From the NCBI RefSeq assembly GCF_036271055.1, contig NZ_DATBBJ010000055.1, positions 1 to 64,000 of the forward strand: a stretch of 64,000 bases of DNA, written 5' to 3'. Under the pieces are notes generated by a model. The model saw nothing but the letters and a program-made list of their open reading frames with translations, was not told the origin of the DNA and did not search any database. The stretch's first letter is position 1. Each line of letters opens with the position of its first letter. Below, piece by piece: positions 8,641 to 18,160 of the stretch. The position numbers and the translations under genes are program-made. Source of the DNA: Scandinavium sp036271055 (lineage in GTDB: Bacteria; Pseudomonadota; Gammaproteobacteria; Enterobacterales; Enterobacteriaceae).

Positions 8641-10182
8641 ATGGCCGAATCCCAACCGCTATCCACCGCCCCTGAGGGGGCGGAATATCTCCGCGCAGTG
8701 CTCCGCGCCCCGGTCTATGAGGCCGTGCAGGTTACACCATTGCAGAAGATGGAAAAAATCTCTGCGCGTCTCGACAACGTGGTGCTGGTGAAACGTGAAG
8801 ACCGTCAGCCGGTTCACAGCTTCAAGCTGCGCGGGGCTTACGCAATGATGGCGAGCCTGACGGAAGAACAGAAAGCCAGCGGGGTGATCACAGCCTCGGC
8901 GGGCAATCATGCGCAGGGTGTGGCGTTCTCTTCGGCGCGTCTTGGGATCAAAGCGTTGATTGTGATGCCGGTAGCTACCGCAGATATTAAAGTTGATGCG
9001 GTGCGCGGCTTCGGCGGCGAAGTGCTACTGCACGGTGCCAATTTCGATGAAGCGAAAGCCAAAGCCATTGAGCTTGCACAGCAACAAGGCTTCACCTGGG
9101 TGCCGCCGTTCGATCACCCGATGGTGATTGCCGGGCAGGGCACGCTGGCGCTGGAAATGCTGCAACAAGACGCGCATCTCGACAGAGTTTTCGTGCCGGT
9201 TGGCGGCGGCGGTCTGGCGGCGGGTGTCGCGGTGCTGATCAAGCAACTGATGCCGCAAATTAAAGTGATTGCGGTGGAAGCGGAAGATTCAGCGTGCCTG
9301 AAAGCGGCGCTGGATGCCGGGCATCCGGTGGATTTAGCGCGCGTCGGGCTGTTTGCAGAAGGCGTGGCGGTAAAGCGTATCGGCGATGAAACGTTCCGTC
9401 TGTGTCAGGAATATCTCGACGACATTATCACCGTCGATAGCGACGCTATTTGTGCGGCGATGAAAGATCTGTTTGAAGATGTGCGAGCGGTGGCAGAGCC
9501 TTCCGGCGCGCTGGCGCTGGCAGGCATGAAAAAATACATCGCACAGCACAACATTCGCGGTGAACGTCTGGCGCATGTGCTTTCCGGTGCGAACGTTAAC
9601 TTCCACGGACTGCGTTACGTTTCCGAACGCTGCGAGTTGGGCGAACAACGCGAAGCGCTGCTGGCAGTAACCATTCCGGAAGAAAAAGGCAGTTTCCTTA
9701 AATTCTGCCAACTGCTCGGCGGGCGTTCGGTAACGGAATTTAACTACCGTTTTGCCGATGCCAAAGATGCCTGCATTTTTGTGGGCGTCCGTCTGAGTCG
9801 TGGGCTGGAAGAGCGCAAAGAGATCCTCAGTCTGCTGCATGATGGCGGTTACAGCGTGGTGGATTTGTCTGACGATGAAATGGCGAAACTGCACGTGCGT
9901 TACATGGTTGGCGGGCGTCCGTCGAAGCCGTTACAGGAACGTTTGTACAGCTTTGAATTCCCGGAATCCCCCGGTGCGTTGCTGAAATTCCTCTATACCC
10001 TCGGCACTCACTGGAACATTTCGTTGTTCCATTACCGCAGTCACGGCACCGATTATGGTCGCGTGCTGGCGGCATTTGAGCTTGGCGAACATGAGCCGGA
10101 TTTCGAAACCCGACTCAACGAGCTGGGCTACGAGTGCCACGACGAAACGCAAAACCCGGCGTTCCGTTTCTTCCTTGCCTGA
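8641..10182 (+). CDS. ilvA: Threonine deaminase, biosynthetic
   Basis: A 513-residue PLP enzyme converting threonine to 2-oxobutyrate and ammonia, the committed step to isoleucine and the target of Ile inhibition. The PLP lysine is K62 in HSFKLRGAY and the phosphate-binding loop is GGGGLAAG. Two C-terminal ACT-like regulatory domains follow (about 330-510). Two adjacent ATGs occur, at 8638 and 8641; the second gives the family start MAESQPLS. The C-terminus lacks the final Gly of E. coli. It is the last gene of the ilvGMEDA operon and abuts ilvD. Confidence 0.96.
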   Translation: MAESQPLSTAPEGAEYLRAVLRAPVYEAVQVTPLQKMEKISARLDNVVLVKREDRQPVHSFKLRGAYAMMASLTEEQKASGVITASAGNHAQGVAFSSARLGIKALIVMPVATADIKVDAVRGFGGEVLLHGANFDEAKAKAIELAQQQGFTWVPPFDHPMVIAGQGTLALEMLQQDAHLDRVFVPVGGGGLAAGVAVLIKQLMPQIKVIAVEAEDSACLKAALDAGHPVDLARVGLFAEGVAVKRIGDETFRLCQEYLDDIITVDSDAICAAMKDLFEDVRAVAEPSGALALAGMKKYIAQHNIRGERLAHVLSGANVNFHGLRYVSERCELGEQREALLAVTIPEEKGSFLKFCQLLGGRSVTEFNYRFADAKDACIFVGVRLSRGLEERKEILSLLHDGGYSVVDLSDDEMAKLHVRYMVGGRPSKPLQERLYSFEFPESPGALLKFLYTLGTHWNISLFHYRSHGTDYGRVLAAFELGEHEPDFETRLNELGYECHDETQNPAFRFFLA

Positions 10183-10188
10183 TATTTT

Positions 10189-10212
10189 TACCCACTCCTT
10201 ACGGGGTGGGTA
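10189..10212 (+). terminator. Hairpin between convergent ilvA and ilvY
   Basis: TACCCACTCC-ttac-GGGGTGGGTA is a strong near-perfect stem five bases after the ilvA stop and just before the ilvY stop. A T run (10220-10225) lies eight bases downstream on the plus strand rather than directly at the stem, so it may terminate ilvA mRNA imperfectly or mainly protect 3' ends. Confidence 0.65.
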
Positions 10213-10216
10213 ATCC

Positions 10217-11110
10217 CTATTTTTTCTCCTGCACGATGCCCCAAAACGCGTTGACCAGTGGCTCGTGCAGCCGTTTTTTCTGCACGCACACGCCGAGTTC
10301 GAACGGCGTTTTCTCATCGCTGCGCTCTAAAATCATTACGCGATTGCGCACCGGCTCCGGGCTATTTTCCAGCACGATTTCGGGGATCAGAGCCACGCCA
10401 CAGCCGAGAGCAACCATCGACACCATCGCTTCGTGACCGCCAACGGTGGCGTAAATTGACGGGTTGCTGATTTTATGACGGCGGAACCACAGTTCGATGC
10501 GCCGACGAACGGGCCCCTGATCGGCCATGATAAACGGCACCGTCGACCAGTCGGGCTTTTCTTGTGACACCTGATTGCGCACCGGGCAGGCGAGCGCCGG
10601 GGCAATCAGCACCACCGCCAGGTTTTCCAGCATCGCGAATGACACCGCGCCGGGCAGCGTTTCAGGTTTACCGGCAATGGCTAAATCCGCTTCGCCGGTA
10701 ACGACTTTTTCCATCGCATCGGCAGCATCACCCGTCGTCAGTTTAATTTCTACCGACGGATGTTCAGCACGGAAACGGTCAAGAATCGGCGGCAGATGAC
10801 TGTAGGCGGCGGTAACCGAACAGAAAATATGAAGTTCCCCGGAAAGCGACGGACCTTGCTGATCGAGCGTATGGCGCAGTTGCTGATACTGCAGTAGCGT
10901 CTGCTGAGCAAAAACGCGCAGTTCTTCGCCCGCTTCGGTGAGCGTGACGGTACGGTTATCACGCACAAACAGCGGCTGACCGAGATCTTCTTCCAGCCGC
11001 TGGATCTGCCGGGAAAGCGTGGAAGGGCTGACGTGCATCGCCCTCGCACTGCGGCCAAAGTGGCGGCTTTCCGCCAGATGCAGGAACATTTTTAGATCGC
11101 GTAAATCCAC
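10217..11110 (-). CDS. ilvY: LysR-family activator IlvY
   Basis: A 297-residue LysR-type regulator with an N-terminal helix-turn-helix (FGRSARAMHVSPSTLSRQIQR) and a C-terminal substrate-sensing domain. In E. coli IlvY activates ilvC when acetolactate or acetohydroxybutyrate, the IlvC substrates, bind it. The GTG at 11110 was chosen because GGAG lies eight bases upstream and the protein then has the E. coli length and starts with the family DLRDLK. It is divergent from ilvC with two operator-like repeats between them, as expected for autoregulation plus activation. Confidence 0.95.
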   Translation of the reverse strand: MDLRDLKMFLHLAESRHFGRSARAMHVSPSTLSRQIQRLEEDLGQPLFVRDNRTVTLTEAGEELRVFAQQTLLQYQQLRHTLDQQGPSLSGELHIFCSVTAAYSHLPPILDRFRAEHPSVEIKLTTGDAADAMEKVVTGEADLAIAGKPETLPGAVSFAMLENLAVVLIAPALACPVRNQVSQEKPDWSTVPFIMADQGPVRRRIELWFRRHKISNPSIYATVGGHEAMVSMVALGCGVALIPEIVLENSPEPVRNRVMILERSDEKTPFELGVCVQKKRLHEPLVNAFWGIVQEKK

Positions 11111-11133
11111 AGGCTGCACTCCACCGTTTTACA

Positions 11134-11148
11134 TTGCATAAATTGCAA
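11134..11148. promoter_or_regulatory. IlvY operator 1
   Basis: TTGCA-taaat-TGCAA is a perfect inverted repeat of the TTGCA/TGCAA type, 24 bases upstream of the ilvY start in the ilvY-ilvC spacer. This placement fits the autoregulatory IlvY site known in E. coli. Confidence 0.7.
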
Positions 11149-11176
11149 CGTGATGTTGTGAATATATCAATTTCCG

Positions 11177-11193
11177 CAACAAATTTCCTGTTG
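11177..11193. promoter_or_regulatory. IlvY operator 2
   Basis: CAACA-aatttcc-TGTTG is a second inverted repeat, in tandem with the first and nearer to ilvC. It is expected to overlap the ilvC promoter -35 region. This is inferred from position; the repeat itself is seen directly. Confidence 0.6.
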
Positions 11194-11261
11194 TAATGTG
11201 GTTTCATTCTCGCAAAACGCGAACCGAACAATAAGACAGTACAACATCACGAGGTATCACC

Positions 11262-12737
11262 ATGGCTAACTACTTTAATACTCTGAATCTGCGCCAGCAG
11301 CTGGCACAGCTGGGTAAATGCCGCTTCATGGCGCGTGACGAATTCGCCGATGGTGCGAGCTACCTTCAGGGTAAAAAAGTGGTCATCGTCGGCTGCGGCG
11401 CGCAGGGTCTGAACCAGGGCCTGAACATGCGTGATTCCGGTCTGGATATCTCCTACGCTCTGCGTAAAGAAGCGATTGCTGAAAAGCGCGCATCATGGCG
11501 TAAAGCGACTGAAAACGGTTTTAAAGTTGGCACTTACGAAGATTTGATCCCGCAGGCGGATCTGGTTGTAAACCTGACGCCAGACAAACAGCACTCCGAC
11601 GTTGTGCGTTCCGTTCAGCCGTTGATGAAAGACGGCGCGGCGCTCGGTTATTCCCACGGTTTCAACATTGTGGAAGTGGGCGAGCAAATTCGTAAAGACA
11701 TCACCGTGGTGATGGTCGCACCGAAATGCCCGGGTACGGAAGTGCGTGAAGAATACAAACGTGGTTTCGGTGTGCCGACGCTGATTGCTGTTCACCCGGA
11801 AAACGATCCGAAAGGCGAAGGCATGGCGATTGCGAAAGCCTGGGCTGCGGCAACCGGTGGCGACCGTGCGGGCGTGCTGGAATCTTCCTTCGTTGCGGAA
11901 GTGAAATCTGACCTGATGGGCGAGCAAACCATTCTGTGCGGCATGTTGCAGGCCGGTTCTCTGCTTTGCTTCGACAAGCTGGTGGCAGAAGGCACTGACC
12001 CGTCCTACGCGGAAAAACTGATTCAGTTCGGCTGGGAGACCATCACTGAAGCGCTGAAGCAGGGCGGTATCACGCTGATGATGGATCGCCTGTCCAACCC
12101 GGCGAAAGTGCGTGCTTATGCGTTGTCCGAGCAGTTGAAAGAGATTATGGCGCCGCTGTTCCAGAAACATATGGATGACATCATCTCCGGCGAATTCTCT
12201 TCCGGCATGATGGCTGACTGGGCCAACGACGACAAAAATCTGCTGACCTGGCGTGAAGATACCGGCAAGACCGCGTTCGAAAACGCCTCTCAGTTTGACG
12301 GTAAAATCAGCGAGCAGGAGTACTTCGACAAAGGCGTGCTGATGATTGCGATGGTTAAAGCGGGCGTTGAGCTGGCGTTCGAAACCATGGTGGATTCTGG
12401 CATCATCGAAGAGTCGGCTTACTACGAATCACTGCACGAGCTGCCGCTGATTGCTAACACCATTGCGCGTAAGCGTCTGTATGAAATGAACGTCGTTATC
12501 TCTGATACGGCTGAATACGGTAACTACCTGTTCTCTTACGCTTGCGTGCCGCTGCTGAAAGAGTTCATGACCACGCTGCAAACCGGTGACCTGGGCAAAG
12601 CGATTGCCGAAGGCGCGGTAGATAACGCTCAATTGCGTGACGTGAACGAAGCGATTCGCAGCCACGAGATCGAGAAAGTGGGTAAAAAACTGCGCGGTTA
12701 TATGACCGATATGAAACGTATCGCGGTTGCCAGCTAA
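11262..12737 (+). CDS. ilvC: Ketol-acid reductoisomerase
   Basis: A 491-residue class II (long) KARI that isomerises and NADPH-reduces acetolactate and acetohydroxybutyrate. The N-terminal Rossmann domain has VVIVGCGAQGLNQGL (about residues 36-50), and a duplicated helical C-terminal domain carries the Mg2+-binding acidic residues. Length equals E. coli IlvC. The start follows ATCACGAGGTATCACC. It is a single gene under IlvY control, followed by a REP-type repeat pair. Confidence 0.97.
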   Translation: MANYFNTLNLRQQLAQLGKCRFMARDEFADGASYLQGKKVVIVGCGAQGLNQGLNMRDSGLDISYALRKEAIAEKRASWRKATENGFKVGTYEDLIPQADLVVNLTPDKQHSDVVRSVQPLMKDGAALGYSHGFNIVEVGEQIRKDITVVMVAPKCPGTEVREEYKRGFGVPTLIAVHPENDPKGEGMAIAKAWAAATGGDRAGVLESSFVAEVKSDLMGEQTILCGMLQAGSLLCFDKLVAEGTDPSYAEKLIQFGWETITEALKQGGITLMMDRLSNPAKVRAYALSEQLKEIMAPLFQKHMDDIISGEFSSGMMADWANDDKNLLTWREDTGKTAFENASQFDGKISEQEYFDKGVLMIAMVKAGVELAFETMVDSGIIEESAYYESLHELPLIANTIARKRLYEMNVVISDTAEYGNYLFSYACVPLLKEFMTTLQTGDLGKAIAEGAVDNAQLRDVNEAIRSHEIEKVGKKLRGYMTDMKRIAVAS

Positions 12738-12745
12738 GAGAAAAT

Positions 12746-12806
12746 GTCGGGTGGCGCTTCGCTGACCCGCAATGTAGGCCCGGTAAGCGCTAGCGCCACC
12801 GGGCTT
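12746..12806. repeat. Paired REP (BIME-like) element and ilvC terminator
   Basis: Two inverted REP-like units are seen. GTCGGGTGGCGCTTCGCTGACCCG occupies 12746-12769 and the mirror unit GGCCCGGTAAGCGCTAGCGCCACCGGGC occupies about 12777-12804. The second forms a GCCCGGT/ACCGGGC stem followed by TTTTTC and so probably ends ilvC mRNA. Such units are typical of intergenic 3' regions in enterobacteria. Confidence 0.75.
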
Positions 12807-12811
12807 TTTCT

Positions 12812-13093
12812 TTAGTTGCGGTACAGCACTTTAATGATGTGGTAACCAAACTGGGTGTGCAGTGGGCCTGTTGGCTCCAGCACCGGGCAAGAGAACACCA
12901 CTTTATCAAACGCTGGCACCATCTGGCCCTGTTTGAATTCACCTAAATGACCGCCTTTTCTGCCTGACGGGCAAGTGGAGTGCTTCTTCGCCAGTTTCTC
13001 GAAATCGCCGCCGTTTTTGAGCTGCTCTAAAAGATCCAAAGCCAGTTTCTCTTCCTTTACAAGGATATGCAGTGCTGCTGCTGTTTTTGCCAT
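12812..13093 (-). CDS. ppiC: Parvulin peptidyl-prolyl isomerase PpiC
   Basis: A 93-residue single-domain parvulin, the length of E. coli PpiC, that catalyses cis-trans isomerisation of X-Pro bonds in the cytoplasm. The conserved HILVKEE start, the GGDFEKLAKKHSTCPS stretch, GGHLGEF and the C-terminal FGYHIIKV are all visible. The ATG at 13093 was chosen because MAKTAAALHIL is the family start. The open frame extends 24 codons upstream without support. It is convergent with ilvC and divergent from rep. Confidence 0.95.
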   Translation of the reverse strand: MAKTAAALHILVKEEKLALDLLEQLKNGGDFEKLAKKHSTCPSGRKGGHLGEFKQGQMVPAFDKVVFSCPVLEPTGPLHTQFGYHIIKVLYRN

Positions 13094-13177
13094 GATCGTG
13101 CCTTGAGTGGTATGGTTCAGGCTCGCTATACTACCACGCTCTATTTCCGCCCTCCCGTTTTTCATTGAGTGACTCTA

Positions 13178-15199
13178 ATGCGTTTAAACCCCGGACAACA
13201 ACAAGCCGTCGAATTCGTCACCGGACCCTGCCTGGTGCTGGCGGGTGCTGGATCCGGCAAGACCCGTGTGATCACCAATAAAATCGCGCACCTGATCCAC
13301 CAGTGTGGCTATCAGGCGAAACACATTGCCGCCGTGACCTTTACCAACAAAGCCGCACGCGAAATGAAAGAACGTGTCGCCCAGACCATGGGCCGTAAAG
13401 AAGCACGCGGGTTGATGATTTCCACGTTCCATACCCTGGGTCTGGAAGTCATCAAGCGTGAGTTTGCCGCGTTGGGAATGAAATCGAATTTCTCGCTGTT
13501 TGACGATACCGATCAGGTTGGCTTGTTGAAAGAGCTGACAGAAGGGCTGATCGATGACGATAAAGTGGTGCTTCAGCAGTTGATCTCGACGATCTCCAAC
13601 TGGAAAAACGATCTGATGACGCCTTCACAGGCGGCCGCTCATGCGCAAGGCGAGCGCGATCGTATTTTTGCCCACTGCTACGGGTTGTACGATGCGCACA
13701 TGAAAGCCTGCAACGTGCTGGATTTTGACGATCTGATCTTGCTGCCGACGCTGCTGTTGCAGCGCAATGAAGAAGTGCGTGAACGCTGGCAGAACAAAAT
13801 CCGCTACCTGCTGGTGGATGAATATCAGGATACCAACACCAGCCAGTATGAACTGGTGAAGCTGCTGGTGGGTAACCGCGCACGCTTTACCGTGGTCGGT
13901 GATGATGATCAGTCAATTTACTCCTGGCGTGGTGCGCGTCCGCAAAACCTGGTGCTGTTGAGCCAGGATTTCCCGGCATTGCAGGTGGTTAAACTGGAGC
14001 AGAACTACCGCTCTTCTGGCCGTATTCTGAAAGCGGCCAACATCCTGATTGCCAATAACCCGCACGTTTTTGAGAAAAAGCTATTTTCCGAGCTGGGCTA
14101 CGGCACGGAACTCAAAGTGGTGAGCGCCAATAACGAAGAACATGAAGCGGAACGCGTGGCTGGGGAACTGATTGCCCATCACTTCATCAATAAAACGGCT
14201 TACAAAGATTACGCGATCCTCTATCGCGGTAACCATCAGTCGCGGGTGTTCGAAAAGTTACTGATGCAAAACCGTATTCCGTATCGCATCTCCGGCGGCA
14301 CGTCGTTTTTCTCGCGGCCCGAAATCAAAGATTTGCTGGCCTACTTGCGTGTGCTGACCAATCCGGATGACGACAGCGCGTTCTTGCGTATCGTCAATAC
14401 ACCGAAGCGCGAGATAGGCCCGGCAACGTTGCAGAAGCTGGGCGAATGGGCAACCACGCGCAATAAAAGCATGTTTGCCGCCAGTTTCGATATGGGGCTG
14501 ACACAAACCCTGACCGGGCGCGGCTACGAATCGCTGACTCGTTTTACGCATTGGCTGGGCGAAGTACAGCGTCTGGCAGAGCGTGAACCAGTGGCGGCGG
14601 TGCGTGATCTGATCCACGGCATTGATTATGAATCGTGGCTGTTTGAGACTTCGCCCAGCCCGAAAGCCGCTGAAATGCGGATGAAAAACGTCAATACGCT
14701 GTTTGGCTGGATGACCGAAATGCTGGAAGGCTCCGAGCTGGATGAGCCGATGACGCTGACTCAGGTCGTCACTCGTTTCACGCTGCGTGACATGATGGAG
14801 CGTGGCGAAAGCGACGAAGACCTTGATCAGGTGCAGTTGATGACGCTGCATGCGTCAAAGGGACTGGAGTTTCCGTATGTCTATCTGGTCGGTATGGAAG
14901 AAGGGCTACTGCCTCACCAGAGCAGCATCGATGAAGATAACGTGGATGAAGAGCGCCGCCTGGCGTATGTAGGCATTACCCGCGCACAAAAAGAGCTGAC
15001 GTTTACGCTTTGTAAAGAGCGTCGTCAATATGGCGAACTGGTGCGCCCGGAGCCGAGCCGTTTCCTGCTGGAATTACCGCAGGACGATATCGTCTGGGAG
15101 CAAGAGCGCAAAGTGGTGTCGCCGGAAGAGCGGATGCACAAAGGGCAGGCTAACGTGGCGAATATCAAAGCGATGTTGGCGAAAGCCAAAGAGAAGTAA
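13178..15199 (+). CDS. rep: ATP-dependent DNA helicase Rep
   Basis: A 673-residue SF1A 3'-5' helicase that helps replication forks pass bound proteins and interacts with DnaB. Walker A GAGSGKT is at 23-29, motif II is LLVDEYQDTN, and motifs III (GDDDQSIYSWRGA) and VI (VGITRAQ) are intact. The ATG at 13178 gives MRLNPGQQQAVEF as in E. coli; an in-frame GTG nine bases earlier is less likely. It is a paralogue of uvrD at 46674. Confidence 0.96.
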   Translation: MRLNPGQQQAVEFVTGPCLVLAGAGSGKTRVITNKIAHLIHQCGYQAKHIAAVTFTNKAAREMKERVAQTMGRKEARGLMISTFHTLGLEVIKREFAALGMKSNFSLFDDTDQVGLLKELTEGLIDDDKVVLQQLISTISNWKNDLMTPSQAAAHAQGERDRIFAHCYGLYDAHMKACNVLDFDDLILLPTLLLQRNEEVRERWQNKIRYLLVDEYQDTNTSQYELVKLLVGNRARFTVVGDDDQSIYSWRGARPQNLVLLSQDFPALQVVKLEQNYRSSGRILKAANILIANNPHVFEKKLFSELGYGTELKVVSANNEEHEAERVAGELIAHHFINKTAYKDYAILYRGNHQSRVFEKLLMQNRIPYRISGGTSFFSRPEIKDLLAYLRVLTNPDDDSAFLRIVNTPKREIGPATLQKLGEWATTRNKSMFAASFDMGLTQTLTGRGYESLTRFTHWLGEVQRLAEREPVAAVRDLIHGIDYESWLFETSPSPKAAEMRMKNVNTLFGWMTEMLEGSELDEPMTLTQVVTRFTLRDMMERGESDEDLDQVQLMTLHASKGLEFPYVYLVGMEEGLLPHQSSIDEDNVDEERRLAYVGITRAQKELTFTLCKERRQYGELVRPEPSRFLLELPQDDIVWEQERKVVSPEERMHKGQANVANIKAMLAKAKEK

Positions 15200-15241
15200 T
15201 GTGATGGGATGGGCGCGGATGCATCGCGCCTCCAGACAGAA

Positions 15242-16729
15242 TTATTCGACGATCAAAGGCCAGTGGACATAGCTCTGCCACTGGCTTTCCTGCAATACCA
15301 GTTCCGCACCCAGTGGATGATTTTCCAGCCAGCCTGACGGCAGTTTCAGGGTCAATGTTTCCCCCTCCACGCTCAGCATAATTTCTGGCAACAGATCATC
15401 GCGGCGACGCCCTGCGAACAAAATAGCCAGACGCAGCAAACGGCACAGTCTGTCGGCGACACGCGGCGGAACAGCATTCTGCTGATGAAGCGAAGGCAGA
15501 TCGACCGGGTTAGTCTGGTTGAACACCAACGTGGCGAGCAGCTTTTTTTGTGCTGGCGTAAAGCCTGGTAAATCGAGATTTTTCACCAGATAGGCGGCGT
15601 GCTGTGGAGCTTGCTTGAAATCGACACTCAGGCCGATTTCATGTAAATGGCAGGCACTTAGCAACAAATCGCGGCTTAATGGTTCGATTTCCCAACTTTT
15701 CTCACATTGATCGACAAGATGGGAGGCCAGCTGCGCGACACGTTGTGCCTGCTCGGTATCGACCATAAATCGACGCTGGATATTGCGTAACGTACGGTTG
15801 CGGATGTCCTGATCGACGGCCAGATGCAGCATGCCGTATACCAGACCTTCACGCAGCGCACCGCCAGCCAACGTCATGCATTGGATATCCAGTTCGCTGA
15901 AAATCGCCAGTAAAATGGCAAGTCCACTTGGGAAAACCAGCGCGCGTTCAAGTGTCAGGCCTTCAATCTCAAGTTCTTCAAGACGACCACATTGAATCGC
16001 ACGTTGTTTGAGTTGCTGGAGCTTGGCGAGCGTAATGCGCTCATCCATGCCTTGCGCCATCATGATTTCTTGCAACGCCTGAACGGTGCCGGATGCGCCA
16101 ACACACACTTTCCAGCCATGGTGGCGCAATTCGTCAGTAATCGGGCGCAGCACATCGCGTGCGGCCTGTTCGGCAGCATCAAAATGGGCTTGTTCGAGAT
16201 TTCTGTCAGTAAAGTAGCGTTCGAGCCAGGTAACACAGCCCATGGAAAGGCTGAACAACGAGGTGGTTTGGGCACCGGTTCCGGTCACCAGTTCGGTGCT
16301 GGCTCCGCCGATATCCACCACCAGACGGCGATCGTCGCCACCGGTCGTGTGCGCCACGCCCTGATAAATCAGGCGCGCTTCTTCTTCACCGCTGATGACC
16401 TGCACCGGGCAGCCGAGGATGTCTTGCGCTTTGGCAAGAAAGGCATCGGCATTAACGGCGAGACGCAGCGTGGCGGTTGCCACGACACGGATTTGAGCGT
16501 GTGGAATGTCCTGCAAACGTTCGGCAAACAAACGCAGACATTGCCAGCCCCGTTCCATGGCCTCAGGCGACAGTGTGTTGTCACTGCCTAACCCGGCGGC
16601 CAGCCTGACTTTACGCTTGATGCGTGTCAGGGTCTGAATGCTCCCCGCCACTTCGCGCACAACCAGCATATGAAAACTATTGGAACCGAGATCGATAGCT
16701 GCATAAAGCGAAGAGGCGGCGCTGAGCAT
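15242..16729 (-). CDS. gppA: pppGpp 5'-phosphohydrolase / exopolyphosphatase
   Basis: A 495-residue member of the Ppx/GppA actin-like ATPase family, which turns pppGpp into ppGpp and can degrade polyphosphate. The phosphate-1 motif is IDLGSNSFHMLV (about 12-23) and a second glycine-rich motif is VVDIGGASTELV. A C-terminal HD-like helical domain follows. It lies seven bases behind rhlB on the same strand, suggesting cotranscription from the rhlB promoter. Confidence 0.95.
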   Translation of the reverse strand: MLSAASSLYAAIDLGSNSFHMLVVREVAGSIQTLTRIKRKVRLAAGLGSDNTLSPEAMERGWQCLRLFAERLQDIPHAQIRVVATATLRLAVNADAFLAKAQDILGCPVQVISGEEEARLIYQGVAHTTGGDDRRLVVDIGGASTELVTGTGAQTTSLFSLSMGCVTWLERYFTDRNLEQAHFDAAEQAARDVLRPITDELRHHGWKVCVGASGTVQALQEIMMAQGMDERITLAKLQQLKQRAIQCGRLEELEIEGLTLERALVFPSGLAILLAIFSELDIQCMTLAGGALREGLVYGMLHLAVDQDIRNRTLRNIQRRFMVDTEQAQRVAQLASHLVDQCEKSWEIEPLSRDLLLSACHLHEIGLSVDFKQAPQHAAYLVKNLDLPGFTPAQKKLLATLVFNQTNPVDLPSLHQQNAVPPRVADRLCRLLRLAILFAGRRRDDLLPEIMLSVEGETLTLKLPSGWLENHPLGAELVLQESQWQSYVHWPLIVE

Positions 16730-16736
16730 AAGGTTT

Positions 16737-18008
16737 TTAACCTGAACGTCGACGATTACGTGGTGCGCCGCCGCCAGAACGGCGTGGGCCGTTGCCAGGA
16801 CGCGGACGCGTCAGGCGCAATGCCTTCGGCAAATCGTTCATCAGTGCATCGGTGTTGTACTTGCTCTGCGGAATCGAGTGACCGATATAGGTTTCGATAG
16901 CCGGCAGATTCAGGGCGTACTCTTCACAGGCGAGGCTGATGGAGTGACCGCTGGCGCCAGCACGACCGGTACGACCGATACGGTGTACGTAGTCTTCACA
17001 ATCATCCGGCAGGTCATAGTTAAAGACGTGGGTCACGGCTGGGATGTGCAGGCCACGAGCAGCAACGTCAGTAGCCACCAGAATATCGAGATCGCCACGC
17101 GTGAATTCTTCAAGAATACGCAGGCGTTTTTTCTGTGCTACGTCGCCAGTCAGCAGACCGACACGATGACCATCGGCGGCCAGATGGCCCCAAATGTCTT
17201 CGCAGCGATGCTTGGTGTTGGCAAAGATAATGGCGCGATCGGGCCACTCTTCTTCAATTAACGTTTGCAGAAGACGCATTTTCTCGTCATTCGACGGGTA
17301 GAAAAGTTCTTCCTGAATGCGGTGTCCGGTTTTCTGCTCCGGCTCCACTTCCACGTACTCGGCGTTATTCATTTGCTCGAACGCCAGTTCACGCACGCGG
17401 TAAGACAGCGTGGCGGAGAACAGCATGTTCAGGCGCTGATTCGTTGCCGGCATACGGCGGAACAGCCAACGGATATCTTTAATAAAGCCCAGATCGTACA
17501 TGCGATCGGCTTCGTCCAGCACCACGACCTGAATCGCGCCCAGGTTAATGTGATTCTGTTTCGCATAATCAATGAGACGGCCCGTGGTGCCGATCAGAAT
17601 ATCGACGCCGCTTTCCAGGACCTTCAATTGTTTGTCGTAACCGTCGCCGCCATAGGCGAGACCCAGCTTCAGGCCGGTGGCGCTTGCCAGCGGTTCTGCA
17701 TCAGCATGGATTTGAACAGCCAGTTCACGCGTTGGAGCCATGATCAGCGCACGCGGTTGGTTAACCTGGCGGTTCTCTGCGGCAGGGTGAGAGAGAAGAT
17801 AATGGAACGTTGACGTCAGGAACGCCATCGTTTTGCCGGTTCCGGTTTGCGCCTGACCTGCAACATCACGACCCGCCAGCGTCAGCGGGAGTGCGAGTGC
17901 CTGAATGGGCGTGCAATGATGAAACCCTTTTGTTTCAAGGGCTTGAATCACCAGAGGGTGCAGGGCGAAGTCGGAAAACTTCTGTTCTGTTAAATGTGTT
18001 TTGCTCAT
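16737..18008 (-). CDS. rhlB: DEAD-box RNA helicase RhlB
   Basis: A 423-residue DEAD-box helicase, two residues longer than in E. coli, that unwinds structured RNA as part of the RNase E degradosome. Motifs seen are the Q motif (FHHCTPIQALALP), Walker A AQTGTGKT, DEAD in VVLDEADRM, SAT in LFSATL, and HRIGRTGR. The basic Arg/Gly-rich C-terminus (RPGNGPRRSGGG) is the RNA-binding tail. It is divergent from trxA and upstream of gppA. Confidence 0.96.
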   Translation of the reverse strand: MSKTHLTEQKFSDFALHPLVIQALETKGFHHCTPIQALALPLTLAGRDVAGQAQTGTGKTMAFLTSTFHYLLSHPAAENRQVNQPRALIMAPTRELAVQIHADAEPLASATGLKLGLAYGGDGYDKQLKVLESGVDILIGTTGRLIDYAKQNHINLGAIQVVVLDEADRMYDLGFIKDIRWLFRRMPATNQRLNMLFSATLSYRVRELAFEQMNNAEYVEVEPEQKTGHRIQEELFYPSNDEKMRLLQTLIEEEWPDRAIIFANTKHRCEDIWGHLAADGHRVGLLTGDVAQKKRLRILEEFTRGDLDILVATDVAARGLHIPAVTHVFNYDLPDDCEDYVHRIGRTGRAGASGHSISLACEEYALNLPAIETYIGHSIPQSKYNTDALMNDLPKALRLTRPRPGNGPRRSGGGAPRNRRRSG

Positions 18009-18160
18009 AGTGTGGTAGAATATCAGCTTACTATTGCATTAAGAAAGCGTATCCGGTGAAATAACGTCAACCTTTTAGTTGGCTAAAGCAACATCAGCAC
18101 GACGTTGATAGTTGATTAATGCTACACCAACACACCAGGCTTATTCCTGTGGAGTTATAT

